Origin: Hymenobacter chitinivorans DSM 11115 | Lineage (GTDB): Bacteria; Bacteroidota; Bacteroidia; Cytophagales; Hymenobacteraceae | NCBI RefSeq assembly: GCF_002797555.1 | Contig: NZ_PGFA01000001.1 | Location: forward strand, 868,001 to 932,000 | Direction: 5' to 3' | Length of the DNA: 64,000 nt | Shown: in pieces, positions 54,042-63,665 of the stretch | How positions within the stretch are numbered: position 1 is the first letter of the stretch | Layout of the letters: the number at the start of each line of letters is the position of its first letter | Notes under the pieces: generated by a model | What the model saw: only the letters and a program-made list of their open reading frames with translations | The model's database searches: none | Told to the model about the DNA's origin: nothing | Position numbers and translations under genes: made by a program

Positions 54042-54650
54042 TTATTTGGCGTTGGCGCGGACGCGGAATTTGAAGGAGCCGGATACGGGCTTGATAACGC
54101 CGCGCGTGCCGTTGAGAATTTCCTGCATCTGCATCTGGTAGCGGGCTTTGATTTCGAAGAGCGAGTATTTGCCTTCGTGGCCCACGTATTTCACGGCCAG
54201 GATTTCGTTGTAGGAGTTGTCGGCCTTGCCGGCCAGGCTCACCAGGCGGCCGCTGCTCCCGTCGGTAGTGGGCACTTTGTGGGACAGTTCGTAGGCGCCG
54301 GAGTTGTCCTGGTATTCCCCAATGGCGTATTTGCCCAGGGCCGAGGGCTGCACCAGCGTGGAGCTGTCGGCCGGATACGTAAAGTAGAAAGATGCACTCG
54401 TGGATGCGGAAGTAGCCCCCACGTAAGCCACTTTGGTGCTCACGGTGCTAAAACCCAGGTTCAGAGCCGTGCAGTCGATGTGCCGTTCCCAGTCGGGCGT
54501 TTTGAAGGCAAAGTGTAGGCTTTCGCTAACCGTTTGCGAAGGCGAAGGGTCGTTTTCCTTGCCGTCTTCGAAGCAGGAGGCCAGGCCCAGGGAAGTAGTG
54601 AGGCCGAGAGCTAGCAGGGCCAGCCGATTGGTGAGAAAAGGTAAAGTCAT
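54042..54650 (-). CDS. Putative secreted lipoprotein of unknown function
   Basis: A 202-residue exported protein with a lipoprotein signal (LTTSLGLASC, Cys near residue 26). The mature part is beta-rich (VSESLHFAFKTPDWERHIDC, ASFYFTYPADSS, YSLFEIKARYQMQMQ) and has no family motif I recognise. The ATG at 54650 is chosen because the open frame further upstream (to 54812) crosses a terminator. Its stop abuts the large palindromic repeat. Confidence 0.75.
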   Translation of the reverse strand: MTLPFLTNRLALLALGLTTSLGLASCFEDGKENDPSPSQTVSESLHFAFKTPDWERHIDCTALNLGFSTVSTKVAYVGATSASTSASFYFTYPADSSTLVQPSALGKYAIGEYQDNSGAYELSHKVPTTDGSSGRLVSLAGKADNSYNEILAVKYVGHEGKYSLFEIKARYQMQMQEILNGTRGVIKPVSGSFKFRVRANAK

Positions 54651-54810
54651 AATTGCAATAGAGCGAGAGTGAAGAAGTGTGAGCGGTGGTCCGACCCCAA
54701 GGTTCCGGGAGTTTTCCTCTTGCAAAGCTCCGGCTTCGCCCTGCCGCCTACAATACCCACTTATGGGTATTTCGCTCCCCCGCCGTGCCGGCTGCTTTGG
54801 CGCCGGACAC

Positions 54811-54844
54811 AAAAAGCCCCATTGGCGCCGGCCAATGGGGCTTT
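54811..54844 (-). terminator. Terminator of the zinc-ribbon protein gene
   Basis: AAAGCCCCATTGGC (54813-54826) pairs with GCCAATGGGGCTTT (54831-54844), 4-nt loop; the A-run to its left is a T-run on the minus strand. Confidence 0.88.
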
Positions 54845-54864
54845 GGTAAAAAGTAAGCCGGGAA

Positions 54865-55170
54865 TTACTCCGCCGCTACCTGGTAGGCTACGCTTTCGGG
54901 CTTGACATCCGAGACGTCGAACATAACGCCGTCGAAGGTGCTTTTTACGGTTATTTCGTGGGTCATGTCGCAGCCCGGGCACTTGATTTCCTCTTTCTCG
55001 AACTGTCCATCGTCTTCCATAGAGTTGGCCAGGTGGTCGGGAGCCGGCACGCCGATCAGGTCGGTGAATACTTCCGTCTGACACTGGTTGCACTCGAATT
55101 TAAGTCCGACGGTGCGGCCCTGCAGTTCATCGACGGGGGCGGGGGTATTGGCTTTTTGCTGAATCCACAT
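54865..55170 (-). CDS. Small zinc-ribbon-like protein, unknown function
   Basis: 101 residues from the ATG at 55170 (MWIQQKANTP). Two cysteine pairs, CNQC and CPGC, about 35 residues apart, would form a zinc ribbon (LKFECNQCQTEV...EEIKCPGCDMTHEI). The acidic C-terminal half has no recognised motif. A monocistronic gene divergent from the P450 gene, with its own terminator. Confidence 0.7.
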   Translation of the reverse strand: MWIQQKANTPAPVDELQGRTVGLKFECNQCQTEVFTDLIGVPAPDHLANSMEDDGQFEKEEIKCPGCDMTHEITVKSTFDGVMFDVSDVKPESVAYQVAAE

Positions 55171-55297
55171 AAGGTGAGGGGTTTGGTTTGGAAAGAGTCG
55201 GAACAAGGGTGGAGTAGGGCCGGAGCCCTGCCGTAGCTTACGAGGCTACCCCGAAAAAAGATAAACCCGGCCGGATGGCCCGCTGCGCCCGCGCGGT

Positions 55298-55305
55298 TAC
55301 TTTTG
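55298..55305 (+). promoter_or_regulatory. -7 element (TACTTTTG) before the P450 gene
   Basis: Exact TAnnTTTG 30 bp before the ATG at 55336; no TTG at -33. Confidence 0.45.
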
Positions 55306-55335
55306 GCTGCGGCCCGTTGTTAGGCTCCTAATCCT

Positions 55336-56775
55336 ATGGCTACTTCCCCTGCTTCCCCTGCTTCCCCAGCTACTACCGCCGGCCCGCACCTGCCCCAGGT
55401 GCCGCGCTGGCAATCCATGCTCCGGTCCTTTGCCCTGGCCAAAGATCCGCTGCCCATTCTAAACCAGACCCTGAGCCGGTTCGGCGACACGGTGCGGCTC
55501 TATATCGGCGGGGTGCAGCCCTCCATCCTGACCCAGGACCCGGGCCTGATCAACCACATTCTGCAGAAAAACCACCGCAACTACTCCAAGTCCAAGTTCA
55601 CCCAGGGTTTTGCGCGCTACATCGGCCACGGCCTGCTCACCAACGAGGGCGCCGACTGGCTGCGGCAGCGCCGCCTGATTCAGCCCGGTTTTCACCGGCA
55701 GCGGGTGGCGGGCCTCACCGGGCTGATGCAGGAAATCATTGCCGAAACCATAGCCCCGCTGCGCACGCAGGCCGCGGCCAACGACGGCACGGTAACGGTG
55801 CCCGCCCACGAACTGATGACCGAGCTGACGTTCCGCATTATTGCCCGCTCGGTGTTCAGTACCAACTTTTCGGCCGCCGAGCTCAACCACGTGGCCCGGC
55901 TCATTACCGAAATTCAGGCGTTCTACGTGCGCACCATCCGCCAGCCCTACCTCAATCCGTGGTTTCGGCTGCGGGTACAGTTCCGCTACCACGACCAGCT
56001 CACCCAGGAGCTGCGCACCCTGCTGGGCAGCTACATTGCCCGGCGGCGCCGGGAAAACGAGATGCCCGAGGCCATTACCCCGCCCGACGACCTGCTGCAG
56101 ATGCTGCTCGACGTGCGCTACGAGGATACCGGCCTGCCCATGACCGACGAGCAGGTGCTCGACGAGGCCCTGATTCTGCTCATTGCCGGCCACGAAACCA
56201 GCGCCAACGCCCTGACCTGGCTGCTCTACTTAATAGGACAGCACCCGCAGGAAGCTCAGGCCATCCGGGCCGAAACTGCCGCCGTGCTGGCTTCGCGCGG
56301 GCCGGAACAGGCAGCCGGACTGTTTGCCTTTGAAGAACTTCCCCGCCTGGGCCGGGCCCTTTATGCCGTGCAGGAAGCCATGCGCCTGTATCCGCCGGCC
56401 TGGATGGTGGACCGCGTGGCCCTGGCCGACGACGAGTACCAGGGCCTGCCCATCCCCAAAGGCACGCTGTTTTCACTCTATATCTACGGGCTGCACAACG
56501 CGCCCAAGCACTGGCAGCGCCCCACCGAGTTTCGGCCTGAGCGGTTTGCCCCCGGGCAGGGACCGGTAACGCCCGGGGCGTATTTACCCTTCGGGGGCGG
56601 CCCGCGCCTGTGCATCGGCATGCAGTTCGCCCTCACCGAAATGCAGCTCGTGACCCTGGAGCTGCTGCGCCACTTCGACGTAGCACTGCCGGCCGGTTTG
56701 CCCGCCATTCCCACCCAGCCCCTGATTACGCTGCGCCCCAAGGGCGACTTCGCGGTGCAGCTTAGCCTGCAGTAG
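55336..56775 (+). CDS. Cytochrome P450
   Basis: Soluble heme monooxygenase of 479 residues. The I-helix oxygen-binding motif is AGHETS (284-289), the K-helix ExxR is E347-A-M-R350, and the heme-thiolate loop is FGGGPRLCIGMQF with C426. A short Ala/Pro/Ser-rich N-terminus replaces the usual membrane anchor. Resembles bacterial P450s of the CYP102/CYP4-like side (LIAGHETSANALTWLLYL). Substrate unknown; redox partners are not nearby. A hydroxylation role in pigment or lipid metabolism is only a guess. Confidence 0.94.
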   Translation: MATSPASPASPATTAGPHLPQVPRWQSMLRSFALAKDPLPILNQTLSRFGDTVRLYIGGVQPSILTQDPGLINHILQKNHRNYSKSKFTQGFARYIGHGLLTNEGADWLRQRRLIQPGFHRQRVAGLTGLMQEIIAETIAPLRTQAAANDGTVTVPAHELMTELTFRIIARSVFSTNFSAAELNHVARLITEIQAFYVRTIRQPYLNPWFRLRVQFRYHDQLTQELRTLLGSYIARRRRENEMPEAITPPDDLLQMLLDVRYEDTGLPMTDEQVLDEALILLIAGHETSANALTWLLYLIGQHPQEAQAIRAETAAVLASRGPEQAAGLFAFEELPRLGRALYAVQEAMRLYPPAWMVDRVALADDEYQGLPIPKGTLFSLYIYGLHNAPKHWQRPTEFRPERFAPGQGPVTPGAYLPFGGGPRLCIGMQFALTEMQLVTLELLRHFDVALPAGLPAIPTQPLITLRPKGDFAVQLSLQ

Positions 56776-57070
56776 TGTTTGCCTGGCCGGTGCGGTAGGA
56801 AATCCTGCGCAGGCAATTTGGTACCAGAATGGTCAATGAGGATTCCCTAAGTGGGCAATTCGATACCGAAATGGCCGTTACGGATATCCGTCACGCCTTT
56901 CTAGGCCGTGGCAAGCTCCCTAACGCGAAAAGCCCTTTCCTACCGCAGTAGGAAAGGGCTTTCTGGGTAAAGGCCAGGACTCTGCGCAGAGGACGAATGG
57001 CTGCGGCTGCGCCTCCTAAGGACAGGCTTACCTGAGCACATCAGCACATTAATCAGTAGCACATTACAAA
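56776..57070. repeat. Large composite intergenic repeat, copy 2, plus a degenerate tandem repeat
   Basis: Fills the gap between convergent P450 and TlpA genes. It holds a hairpin TTGCCTG (56779-56785) / CAGGCAA (56810-56816), a degenerate 42-bp-period direct repeat (GCAATTTGGTACC at 56813, GCAATTCGATACC at 56855), and a perfect 15-bp terminator stem AAAGCCCTTTCCTAC (56929-56943) / GTAGGAAAGGGCTTT (56948-56962). The right end, read on the minus strand from the TlpA stop, starts TTTGTAATGTGCTA exactly as copy 1 does after its stop. Confidence 0.8.
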
Positions 57071-58423
57071 CTACTCTTTCAGCAGCATGTCCACGGTCTT
57101 GTTGAACTCGGCAATTTCCTGCTGGTAATACTTGCCGGTGCCGGGGCCCGAGAAGCCGGTGTGCACCTTGCGGACTTCGCCTTTCTTGTCCAGGAAAATG
57201 GTGGTGGGGAAGGCCAGCACGCCCGCCAGCTGGGGCAAGGACTTGCTGGCCGAGTCCTTGCTGGCCACGCCGGCCACGGCCAGGTCGTAGCCCACGTTCA
57301 TGCGCTCCTTCATCTTGATGAGCTTCTGGGAAGCCAGGGTCTGGTCGGGTGTCCGCTCGTAGCCCAGGCCGATGATTTCCACCCCGCGGCCCTTATTCTT
57401 CTCGTACCAGGGGGCCAGGAAGTTGGTTTCGTCCATGCAGTTGGGGCACCAGGAGCCCAGAATCTGGAGCACGACCACCTTGCCCTGGTACTTGGGGTCG
57501 ATGGGGGAGATGCTGCCGCCCTCGTAGATGTTAGGGAATTTGAAGGCGAGCTTTTTCTGGCCGGGTTTCATGCCGGTCAGGGTGTTGGCGTCGGGCAGCT
57601 TGGCGTTGCCGTCCAGCACCGCCGTCCAGGTTTCGTGGCCCGATTTGCCGGAGTAGAAGTCGCCGGTGATGCTGTTGATGTTGCCGGGCTTGCTCACCTT
57701 GCCATCAAACAAAAAGCCGTGGCTGCCGTCGAAGGTCGAGAGCAGCAGGTGCTCCCCATCCTTTTTGTTGACGATGTTGCCGGCCAGGTAACGGTAGTCG
57801 CCGGTAGTGGTCAAGAAGGTGCCGGTGAGCATGTGGTCATTAGCCGAGTCTTGCTGAATAAGGCCCACGGCGGGGTAGGTTTCGCCATCATCCCCTTTGA
57901 ATTCCACCCGGAAAGTCGCGCCCTTCACCAAGTCGCCGTAGATCGGAACCATCTTGGAATCACCAACGAACAGGTTATCGTTGTTTGGCGTTCTAAAGGC
58001 CGCAAACGGCACCCGGTAGGGCTCTTTGCCATCGTACTTCACCCAGGTGCCTTTCAGACCATCCTCCCCAACGGCCCGCACTACCAGGGCCGCGTCGAAC
58101 ACGCCCAGGCGGATGGTGGTCGAGTCGCCGGCCGTGGTTGTTTCGTCGAGCTTGAGGCGCTCCTCGCCGTTGCGCAGGGTCACGGTGGGCTTCTGGCCGT
58201 TGTCGGCGGTGCTTACATCAAACAAAAACGGGATTTCCTGGCCCTGGGCCGTGAGCACCCCGCGCCAGGTGCCGGGCTTGAGTCCGGCGGGCAGGCCGCT
58301 GGCATCGGGTTCGGGCACCCCTTGCCGCGCCGCATCCGGCTTCGAATTGGACTGGCAGGCACCCAAGGCTAGCGCCAGGCTTAGGCCGGCGGCAGCAGCG
58401 CGAAAAGAAATAGGAGAGGACAT
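57071..58423 (-). CDS. TlpA-family thioredoxin-like lipoprotein
   Basis: A 450-residue exported protein. Lipobox LGAC (C23), then a long beta-rich domain (about 40-290) without known motif, and a C-terminal thioredoxin fold with W325-C-P-N-C329 (LQILGSWCPNCMDETNFL) and a cis-proline segment LAFPTTIFLDKKGEV. It would carry out thiol-disulfide exchange in the periplasm. The fused N-terminal domain is common in Bacteroidota TlpA/ResA-like proteins. Transcribed divergently from aconitase. Confidence 0.92.
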   Translation of the reverse strand: MSSPISFRAAAAGLSLALALGACQSNSKPDAARQGVPEPDASGLPAGLKPGTWRGVLTAQGQEIPFLFDVSTADNGQKPTVTLRNGEERLKLDETTTAGDSTTIRLGVFDAALVVRAVGEDGLKGTWVKYDGKEPYRVPFAAFRTPNNDNLFVGDSKMVPIYGDLVKGATFRVEFKGDDGETYPAVGLIQQDSANDHMLTGTFLTTTGDYRYLAGNIVNKKDGEHLLLSTFDGSHGFLFDGKVSKPGNINSITGDFYSGKSGHETWTAVLDGNAKLPDANTLTGMKPGQKKLAFKFPNIYEGGSISPIDPKYQGKVVVLQILGSWCPNCMDETNFLAPWYEKNKGRGVEIIGLGYERTPDQTLASQKLIKMKERMNVGYDLAVAGVASKDSASKSLPQLAGVLAFPTTIFLDKKGEVRKVHTGFSGPGTGKYYQQEIAEFNKTVDMLLKE

Positions 58424-58448
58424 AGAAAGTAGAAAAAGGTATTCGGCC

Positions 58449-58456
58449 CAAAACTA
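58449..58456 (-). promoter_or_regulatory. -7 element (TAGTTTTG) before the TlpA-like gene
   Basis: Exact TAnnTTTG on the minus strand, 26 bp before the ATG; no matching -33 TTG. Confidence 0.4.
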
Positions 58457-58501
58457 CCAACGGGCCGACTTGGTTTTAAAGATAGGCGGCTAAGATAAAT
58501 T

Positions 58502-58533
58502 TTGGGTAGGGCAACGACTGCCGCCTATATTTG
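58502..58533 (+). promoter_or_regulatory. Promoter of the aconitase gene
   Basis: TTG (58502-58504), 21-bp spacer, TATATTTG (58526-58533), about 50 bp before the ATG. Confidence 0.65.
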
Positions 58534-58582
58534 CGTACCTGCTCTTCGGAGCCTTACTATTTCACTTTTTCCCTTCCTGACT

Positions 58583-60877
58583 ATGGCGTTTGACTTAGAA
58601 ATGATTCAGGCCGTGTATGCCGGTATGGGCCAGCGGATTGAAGCTGCTCGCACCGCTGTTGGCCGCCCGCTCACGCTGACCGAGAAAATCCTGTACTCGC
58701 ACTTGTATGGCGGTAACGTAACTCAGTCGTTCGAGCGGGGCGTTTCCTACGTCGATTTTGCCCCCGACCGTGTCGCAATGCAGGACGCCACCGCCCAGAT
58801 GGCGCTGCTGCAGTTCATGCAAGCCGGCAAGCCCCAGGCGGCCGTGCCCAGCACCGTACACTGCGACCACCTCATCCAGGCCCGCGACGGTGCCAACGAG
58901 GACTTGGCCGTGGCCAACGACGAAAACCGCGAAGTATATGACTTCCTGGCTTCGGTTTCCAATAAATACGGCATCGGCTTCTGGAAGCCCGGCGCCGGTA
59001 TCATTCACCAAGTAGTGCTCGAAAACTACGCCTTCCCCGGCGGCATGATGATCGGCACCGACTCCCACACGCCCAACGCCGGCGGTCTGGGCATGGTGGC
59101 CATCGGCGTCGGTGGCGCTGATGCCGTGGACGTAATGGCGGGCATGGCCTGGGAGCTGAAGTTCCCCAAGGTGATTGGCGTAAAGCTGACCGGCAAGCTC
59201 AACGGCTGGACGGCTCCCAAAGACGTAATCCTGAAAGTAGCCGGTATCCTGACCGTAAAAGGCGGCACCGGCGCTATCGTTGAATACTTCGGCGAAGGGG
59301 CTGAAAACATGTCGTGCACCGGTAAAGCCACCATCTGCAACATGGGCGCTGAAATCGGGGCTACGACTTCGGTATTCAGCTACGATGAGAAGATGGCCGA
59401 GTACCTGCGCGGCACCGAGCGGGCCGAGGTGGCCGAGCTGGCCAACGGCGTGCGCCAGCACCTGCGCGCCGACGACGAGGTCTACGCCAACCCCGAAGCC
59501 TACTACGATCAGCTGATCGAAATCAACCTCTCCGAACTGGAGCCCCACGTGAACGGTCCGTTCACGCCGGACGCCGCCTGGCCGATTTCGCAGTTTGCTG
59601 CCGCCGTGCGCGAGCATGGCTGGCCCGAGAAGCTGGAAGTAGGCCTGATCGGCTCGTGCACCAACTCCAGCTACGAGGACATCACCCGCGCCGCTTCCAT
59701 CGCCGAGCAAGCCGTTACCAAAGGCCTGACCGTGAATGCCGAGTTCACCGTAACGCCCGGCTCGGAGCTGGTGCGCTACACCGTGGAGCGCGACGGGCTG
59801 CTCGACACCTTCGCCCAGATGGGCGGCGTGGTGCTGGCCAACGCCTGCGGGCCGTGCATCGGCCAGTGGGCCCGCCACACCGACGACCCCAAGCGCAAGA
59901 ACTCGATTATCACCTCGTTCAACCGCAACTTCGCCAAGCGCAACGACGGCAACCCGAACACCCACGCTTTCGTGGCCTCGCCCGAAATCGTGACGGCCTT
60001 CGCCATTGCCGGCGACTTGACTTTCAACCCGCTGGTGGACACGCTGACCACCAAGGACGGCCAGCAAGTGAAGCTCGACGAGCCCCGCGGCGTGGAAATG
60101 CCGCCCCAGGGCTACGCCGTGGAAGATGCCGGCTACCAGGCTCCCGCCGCCGATGGCTCGGGCGTGCAGGTACTGGTTGACCCCGCTTCCGACCGTCTGG
60201 AGCTGCTCGACCCCTTCAAGCCCTGGGAAGGCGTGGACCTGATGGGTCTGCGGCTGCTCATCAAGGCCCAGGGCAAGTGCACCACCGACCACATTTCGAT
60301 GGCCGGCCCCTGGCTGAAGTACCGCGGCCACCTCGACAACATCTCGAACAACATGCTCATCGGCGCCACCAACGCCTTCAACGGTGAAGCCAACAAGGTT
60401 CGGGACTTCGTGGCCCAGGGTGATACCTACAACACGGTGCCTCAAGTGGCTCGTAACTACAAGTCGATGGGTATCGGCACGGTAGTCGTGGGCGACGAGA
60501 ACTACGGCGAAGGTTCGTCGCGGGAGCACGCCGCCATGGAGCCCCGCCACCTGGGCGTGCGCGCCGTTATCGTGAAGAGCTTCGCGCGGATTCACGAAAC
60601 CAACCTCAAGAAGCAGGGCATGCTGGCGCTGACTTTCGCCAACAAGGCCGACTACGACCTGATTGAGGAAGGCGACACCATCGACATCCTCGGTCTGACC
60701 TCGTTCACGCCCGGTCAGCCCCTGCAGGCCCGCCTGCACCACACCGACGGCGACACGGACCTCATCTATCTGAACCACACTTACAACGCAGGTCAGATTG
60801 AGTGGTTTAAAGCCGGCTCGGCCCTGAACCTGATCCGCTTGAAAGAGTCGGGCCAGGCGCAGTTGTCGCAGAAGTAA
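58583..60877 (+). CDS. Aconitate hydratase
   Basis: TCA-cycle [4Fe-4S] enzyme interconverting citrate and isocitrate, 764 residues. Landmarks are [46 protein letters not shown] (first cluster cysteine), [11 protein letters not shown] (the other two), [21 protein letters not shown] in the swivel domain and [14 protein letters not shown]. Length and the [13 protein letters not shown] form fit the mitochondrial-type family rather than AcnB. The start at 58583 is used; the frame is open upstream to 58502 across the promoter. Confidence 0.97.
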   Translation: MAFDLEMIQAVYAGMGQRIEAARTAVGRPLTLTEKILYSHLYGGNVTQSFERGVSYVDFAPDRVAMQDATAQMALLQFMQAGKPQAAVPSTVHCDHLIQARDGANEDLAVANDENREVYDFLASVSNKYGIGFWKPGAGIIHQVVLENYAFPGGMMIGTDSHTPNAGGLGMVAIGVGGADAVDVMAGMAWELKFPKVIGVKLTGKLNGWTAPKDVILKVAGILTVKGGTGAIVEYFGEGAENMSCTGKATICNMGAEIGATTSVFSYDEKMAEYLRGTERAEVAELANGVRQHLRADDEVYANPEAYYDQLIEINLSELEPHVNGPFTPDAAWPISQFAAAVREHGWPEKLEVGLIGSCTNSSYEDITRAASIAEQAVTKGLTVNAEFTVTPGSELVRYTVERDGLLDTFAQMGGVVLANACGPCIGQWARHTDDPKRKNSIITSFNRNFAKRNDGNPNTHAFVASPEIVTAFAIAGDLTFNPLVDTLTTKDGQQVKLDEPRGVEMPPQGYAVEDAGYQAPAADGSGVQVLVDPASDRLELLDPFKPWEGVDLMGLRLLIKAQGKCTTDHISMAGPWLKYRGHLDNISNNMLIGATNAFNGEANKVRDFVAQGDTYNTVPQVARNYKSMGIGTVVVGDENYGEGSSREHAAMEPRHLGVRAVIVKSFARIHETNLKKQGMLALTFANKADYDLIEEGDTIDILGLTSFTPGQPLQARLHHTDGDTDLIYLNHTYNAGQIEWFKAGSALNLIRLKESGQAQLSQK

Positions 60878-60894
60878 TTCGGACTTAAGTTTGT

Positions 60895-60932
60895 AAAAAA
60901 GGCCGCCTCAGCGTTTGAGGTGGCCTTTTTTT
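60895..60932 (+). terminator. Rho-independent terminator after aconitase
   Basis: AAAAAAGGCCGCCTCA (60895-60910) pairs with TGAGGTGGCCTTTTTT (60916-60931) with one G-T wobble, 5-nt loop, T-run. Confidence 0.9.
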
Positions 60933-61018
60933 GTATTGCTCAGGCTTGTTGCAACCTTTCTGGTCAAGGCTGAATCCAGAAAGGAGAAGGAATATGTTCC
61001 ACGACCTATGTTTTGGGT

Positions 61019-61489
61019 ATGAAACCACTTGTTTACGCTGCTGGATTGATTCTGACGGTAGCCAGCTTGCCGGGCTGCGCCACCAAGTGCGGCGTGGAGC
61101 CGTGCAGCAGCGCGCCAGTGCCGGTGAAAAGCCTCGAAGCGGAGTACGGCTGCCAGGATACCCGCCGGCAGCTGGCAATCAACCTCGACCAGACCTACAC
61201 CGTCATCCGCTCCCAGGCCGACTTCGACCGGCTGGTCACCGGGCCCTGCCACCCGCTGATTGACTTCAGCGCCTACGATTTAATTATCGGCAAAAAGGGC
61301 CTGAGCAGTGGCAATTCCGGCATTGCCTACGCCTACCAGCGCGACTGCACGACCAACCGGCCTACGCTGCACGTCACGTTTAGCCAGGGCCTGACCGCCG
61401 AAGCTCCCAATATCACCTACCATGCGCTGGTGCCCAAGCTGGCCGCCGGGGAGCAGGTAACGGTGGAACTGGAAGTGAAGCAGCTGTAG
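61019..61489 (+). CDS. Putative lipoprotein of unknown function
   Basis: A 156-residue exported protein: lipobox ASLPGC near residue 20, followed by further cysteines (CATKCGVEPCSS). The C-terminal half resembles a small beta-barrel domain (QTYTVIRSQADFDRLV, YDLIIGKKGLSSGNSGIAYAYQRDC, THALVPKLAAGEQVTVELEV-type strands). ATG at 61019 is preferred to the TTG two codons earlier. It is monocistronic between two terminators. No function assigned. Confidence 0.75.
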   Translation: MKPLVYAAGLILTVASLPGCATKCGVEPCSSAPVPVKSLEAEYGCQDTRRQLAINLDQTYTVIRSQADFDRLVTGPCHPLIDFSAYDLIIGKKGLSSGNSGIAYAYQRDCTTNRPTLHVTFSQGLTAEAPNITYHALVPKLAAGEQVTVELEVKQL

Positions 61490-61512
61490 CTTCGGGCTGC
61501 CGGAGCCTATTG

Positions 61513-61549
61513 AAAAGGTCGTTTCCCGCCGATGGGAAACGACCTTTTT
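61513..61549 (+). terminator. Rho-independent terminator after the lipoprotein gene
   Basis: AAAAGGTCGTTTCCC (61513-61527) pairs perfectly with GGGAAACGACCTTTT (61534-61548), 6-nt loop, T-run. Confidence 0.92.
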
Positions 61550-61551
61550 GT

Positions 61552-61580
61552 TTGCGTCCCGGGGCAGAACGCTACATTTG
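61552..61580 (+). promoter_or_regulatory. Promoter before the TonB receptor gene
   Basis: TTG (61552-61554), 18-bp spacer, TACATTTG (61573-61580), 57 bp before the ATG at 61638. Confidence 0.6.
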
Positions 61581-61637
61581 GCGGGCGGTTGAGGTTGGCA
61601 AATCCGCTGGACCCGGCTCCTGGAATTAGTCAGTAGT

Positions 61638-63641
61638 ATGAAACGAGTTATATGGTTGGCGGCAATTAGTGTCGTTGTAGTGCCCGTTAGCCAAGCCCAA
61701 ACCCAGTCTGCCACCCCAGCCGATACGTCCCGGACCCTGCCCGAAGTGCAGGTTACCTACCAGGCTGAGCGCCGCACCCCCGTCACGTTTCTGGACCTGA
61801 GTGGCCGGGCTCTGGCCCGCAAAAGCGTGGGGCAGGAGCCGTCCTTTCTGCTGGCCGAAACGCCCGCCATTACCGCCTACTCCGACGCGGGCAGCACCCA
61901 GGGCTACGCCTACTTTCGCATGCGCGGCATCGACCAGACCCGCATCAATACCACCCTGAACGGGGTGCCGCTCAACGAGCCGGAAGACCAGGGCGCGTAC
62001 TTCTCCAACTACCCCGACCTGCTCAACTCCATCAGCAAAGTGCAGGTGCAACGGGGCGTGGGCACCAGCCAGAACGGCAGCGCCAGCTTTGGGGGCAGTA
62101 TTCAACTGTTTTCGCCGTCGTTGCGCCAGGACTCGGCTTCGGCCACCGTGGGGCTGGGTTACGGCTCGTTTAACAGCTACCGGGCGTTCGGGGAGTACGC
62201 CAGCGGCCTGCATGGCCGCAAGGCGCTCTACGTGCGGGCCTCTCAGCTGCACTCCGACGGCTACAAGGACCGCTCGGCCAACACGTCCCGCTCGGTCTTT
62301 ATCAGCGGCGGGCTGTTTTACGACAAAACCACCTGGAAGCTCAACGTGCTGGCCGGGCACCAGCAGAATCAGCTGGCCTGGCTGGGAGTGCCCGACTCGG
62401 TGCTGGCCGTCAACCGCCGGGCCAACGTCAACGGCCCCGAAAATGACCGGTTCGACCAGGCCTTAGTGCAGCTGCAGAATACCTGGCAGCCCGCGGCCGG
62501 CACCGTGGTGAATACCAGCGTGTACGCCTCGTTTCTGAAGGGCAACTATGACTTCGACCTCAACAGCTTTCTGGGTTTGCCTTCCACCGCTGAGCTCTAT
62601 AACTACGCTTTCCAATCGGGCTTCTGGGGCGCTTACACCTCGTATTCCCGCCAGCTCGGCCGCCTGACCTGGACCAGCGGCCTGCACGCCAACACCTACC
62701 ACCGCCAGCATACCGGCAGCGAAAAGGCTCTGGGCCAGCTCTACCAGAATACCGGCCGCAAGCGGGAGGCCAGCGCCTTTACCAAGCTCGAGTACGAAGT
62801 GCAGCGCTTTACCCTGTTTGCCGACGTGCAGGGCCGCACCGTGGCTTTTGAGTACGATGGCGCGGTGCCGCTGGGTAAGTTAGACTGGCAATTCTTTAAC
62901 CCCAAAGCCGGGGTGAGCTTTGCCGCTTCCAACCATGCTACGCTCTACTACAGCCTGGGCCGCACCGGCCGGGAACCCACCCGCAACGACCTGTTCGGGG
63001 GCAGCGACGACCTGCTGGCCGACGCCGACGGCCAGGCCCTGATTACGAGCCCGGCGGCCGAGTACGTGCTGGACCAGGAGCTGGGCCTACGCTACCAGCG
63101 GAGCCAACTTGAAATCGGGGTGAATGGCTACTACATGGATTTTAAGAACGAAATCGTGCTCAACGGTAAGTTTGGACCCAACGGCCTGGCCCTGACCAAC
63201 AACGTAAAAAGCAGCGTGCGGACCGGCCTGGAAGCCACGGCCCGCTGGCAGGCGTCTCGGCATTGGTCGTTGCTGAACAACTCGGCCTTCAACTACAGCC
63301 GCATCCGGGAGCAGACCGAGGAGTTTCGCCCCATCCTAACTCCGGGCCTGATTCTGAACCAGGAAGTAGCCTACCAAACTGGCCCCTGGGCCGCCACCGT
63401 GGCGGGCCGCTACCAGAGCCGCTCTTTTGTTGATTTTGCCAACTCGGCCACGATAGGGGAGTACGCCCTGCTCAATGCCCGATTAGAATACAGCAGCCGG
63501 CACTACCAGGTCACGGCTTTTGCCAACAACCTGACCAACACCAAGTATTTCAACAACGGCAGCGTGGAGGCCGACGGCACCCGCAAGTATTTCGTGCAGG
63601 CTCCCCGCAACTATTACCTCAGCGTCCAGTACCGTTTCTAG
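61638..63641 (+). CDS. TonB-dependent receptor
   Basis: A 667-residue outer-membrane receptor with signal peptide (1-20), no N-terminal CarboxypepD_reg domain, a plug domain at about 30-160 (LPEVQVTYQAERRTPVTFL, GYAYFRMRGIDQTRINTTLNGVPLNEPEDQGAYFSNYPDL, GGSIQLFSPSL) and a barrel ending ...YYLSVQYRF with terminal Phe. The next gene, 24 bp downstream, is NadR-like; in Bacteroidota a receptor of this kind next to pnuC/nadR genes takes up nicotinamide riboside. The substrate here is inferred only from that neighbour, and no pnuC is visible. Confidence 0.92.
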   Translation: MKRVIWLAAISVVVVPVSQAQTQSATPADTSRTLPEVQVTYQAERRTPVTFLDLSGRALARKSVGQEPSFLLAETPAITAYSDAGSTQGYAYFRMRGIDQTRINTTLNGVPLNEPEDQGAYFSNYPDLLNSISKVQVQRGVGTSQNGSASFGGSIQLFSPSLRQDSASATVGLGYGSFNSYRAFGEYASGLHGRKALYVRASQLHSDGYKDRSANTSRSVFISGGLFYDKTTWKLNVLAGHQQNQLAWLGVPDSVLAVNRRANVNGPENDRFDQALVQLQNTWQPAAGTVVNTSVYASFLKGNYDFDLNSFLGLPSTAELYNYAFQSGFWGAYTSYSRQLGRLTWTSGLHANTYHRQHTGSEKALGQLYQNTGRKREASAFTKLEYEVQRFTLFADVQGRTVAFEYDGAVPLGKLDWQFFNPKAGVSFAASNHATLYYSLGRTGREPTRNDLFGGSDDLLADADGQALITSPAAEYVLDQELGLRYQRSQLEIGVNGYYMDFKNEIVLNGKFGPNGLALTNNVKSSVRTGLEATARWQASRHWSLLNNSAFNYSRIREQTEEFRPILTPGLILNQEVAYQTGPWAATVAGRYQSRSFVDFANSATIGEYALLNARLEYSSRHYQVTAFANNLTNTKYFNNGSVEADGTRKYFVQAPRNYYLSVQYRF

Positions 63642-63665
63642 CCCGGCTTTCTGCTGCTTGCCCGC

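Noticed and set aside
53811..54518. A 235-codon + strand frame between the polyprenyl synthase and lipoprotein genes
   Set aside because: It runs through the palindromic repeat and then antisense to the lipoprotein gene; no start context or motif.
58595..60778. A 727-codon open frame opposite aconitase
   Set aside because: Antisense to a fully conserved aconitase; Gly/Val/His-rich shadow protein without domains.
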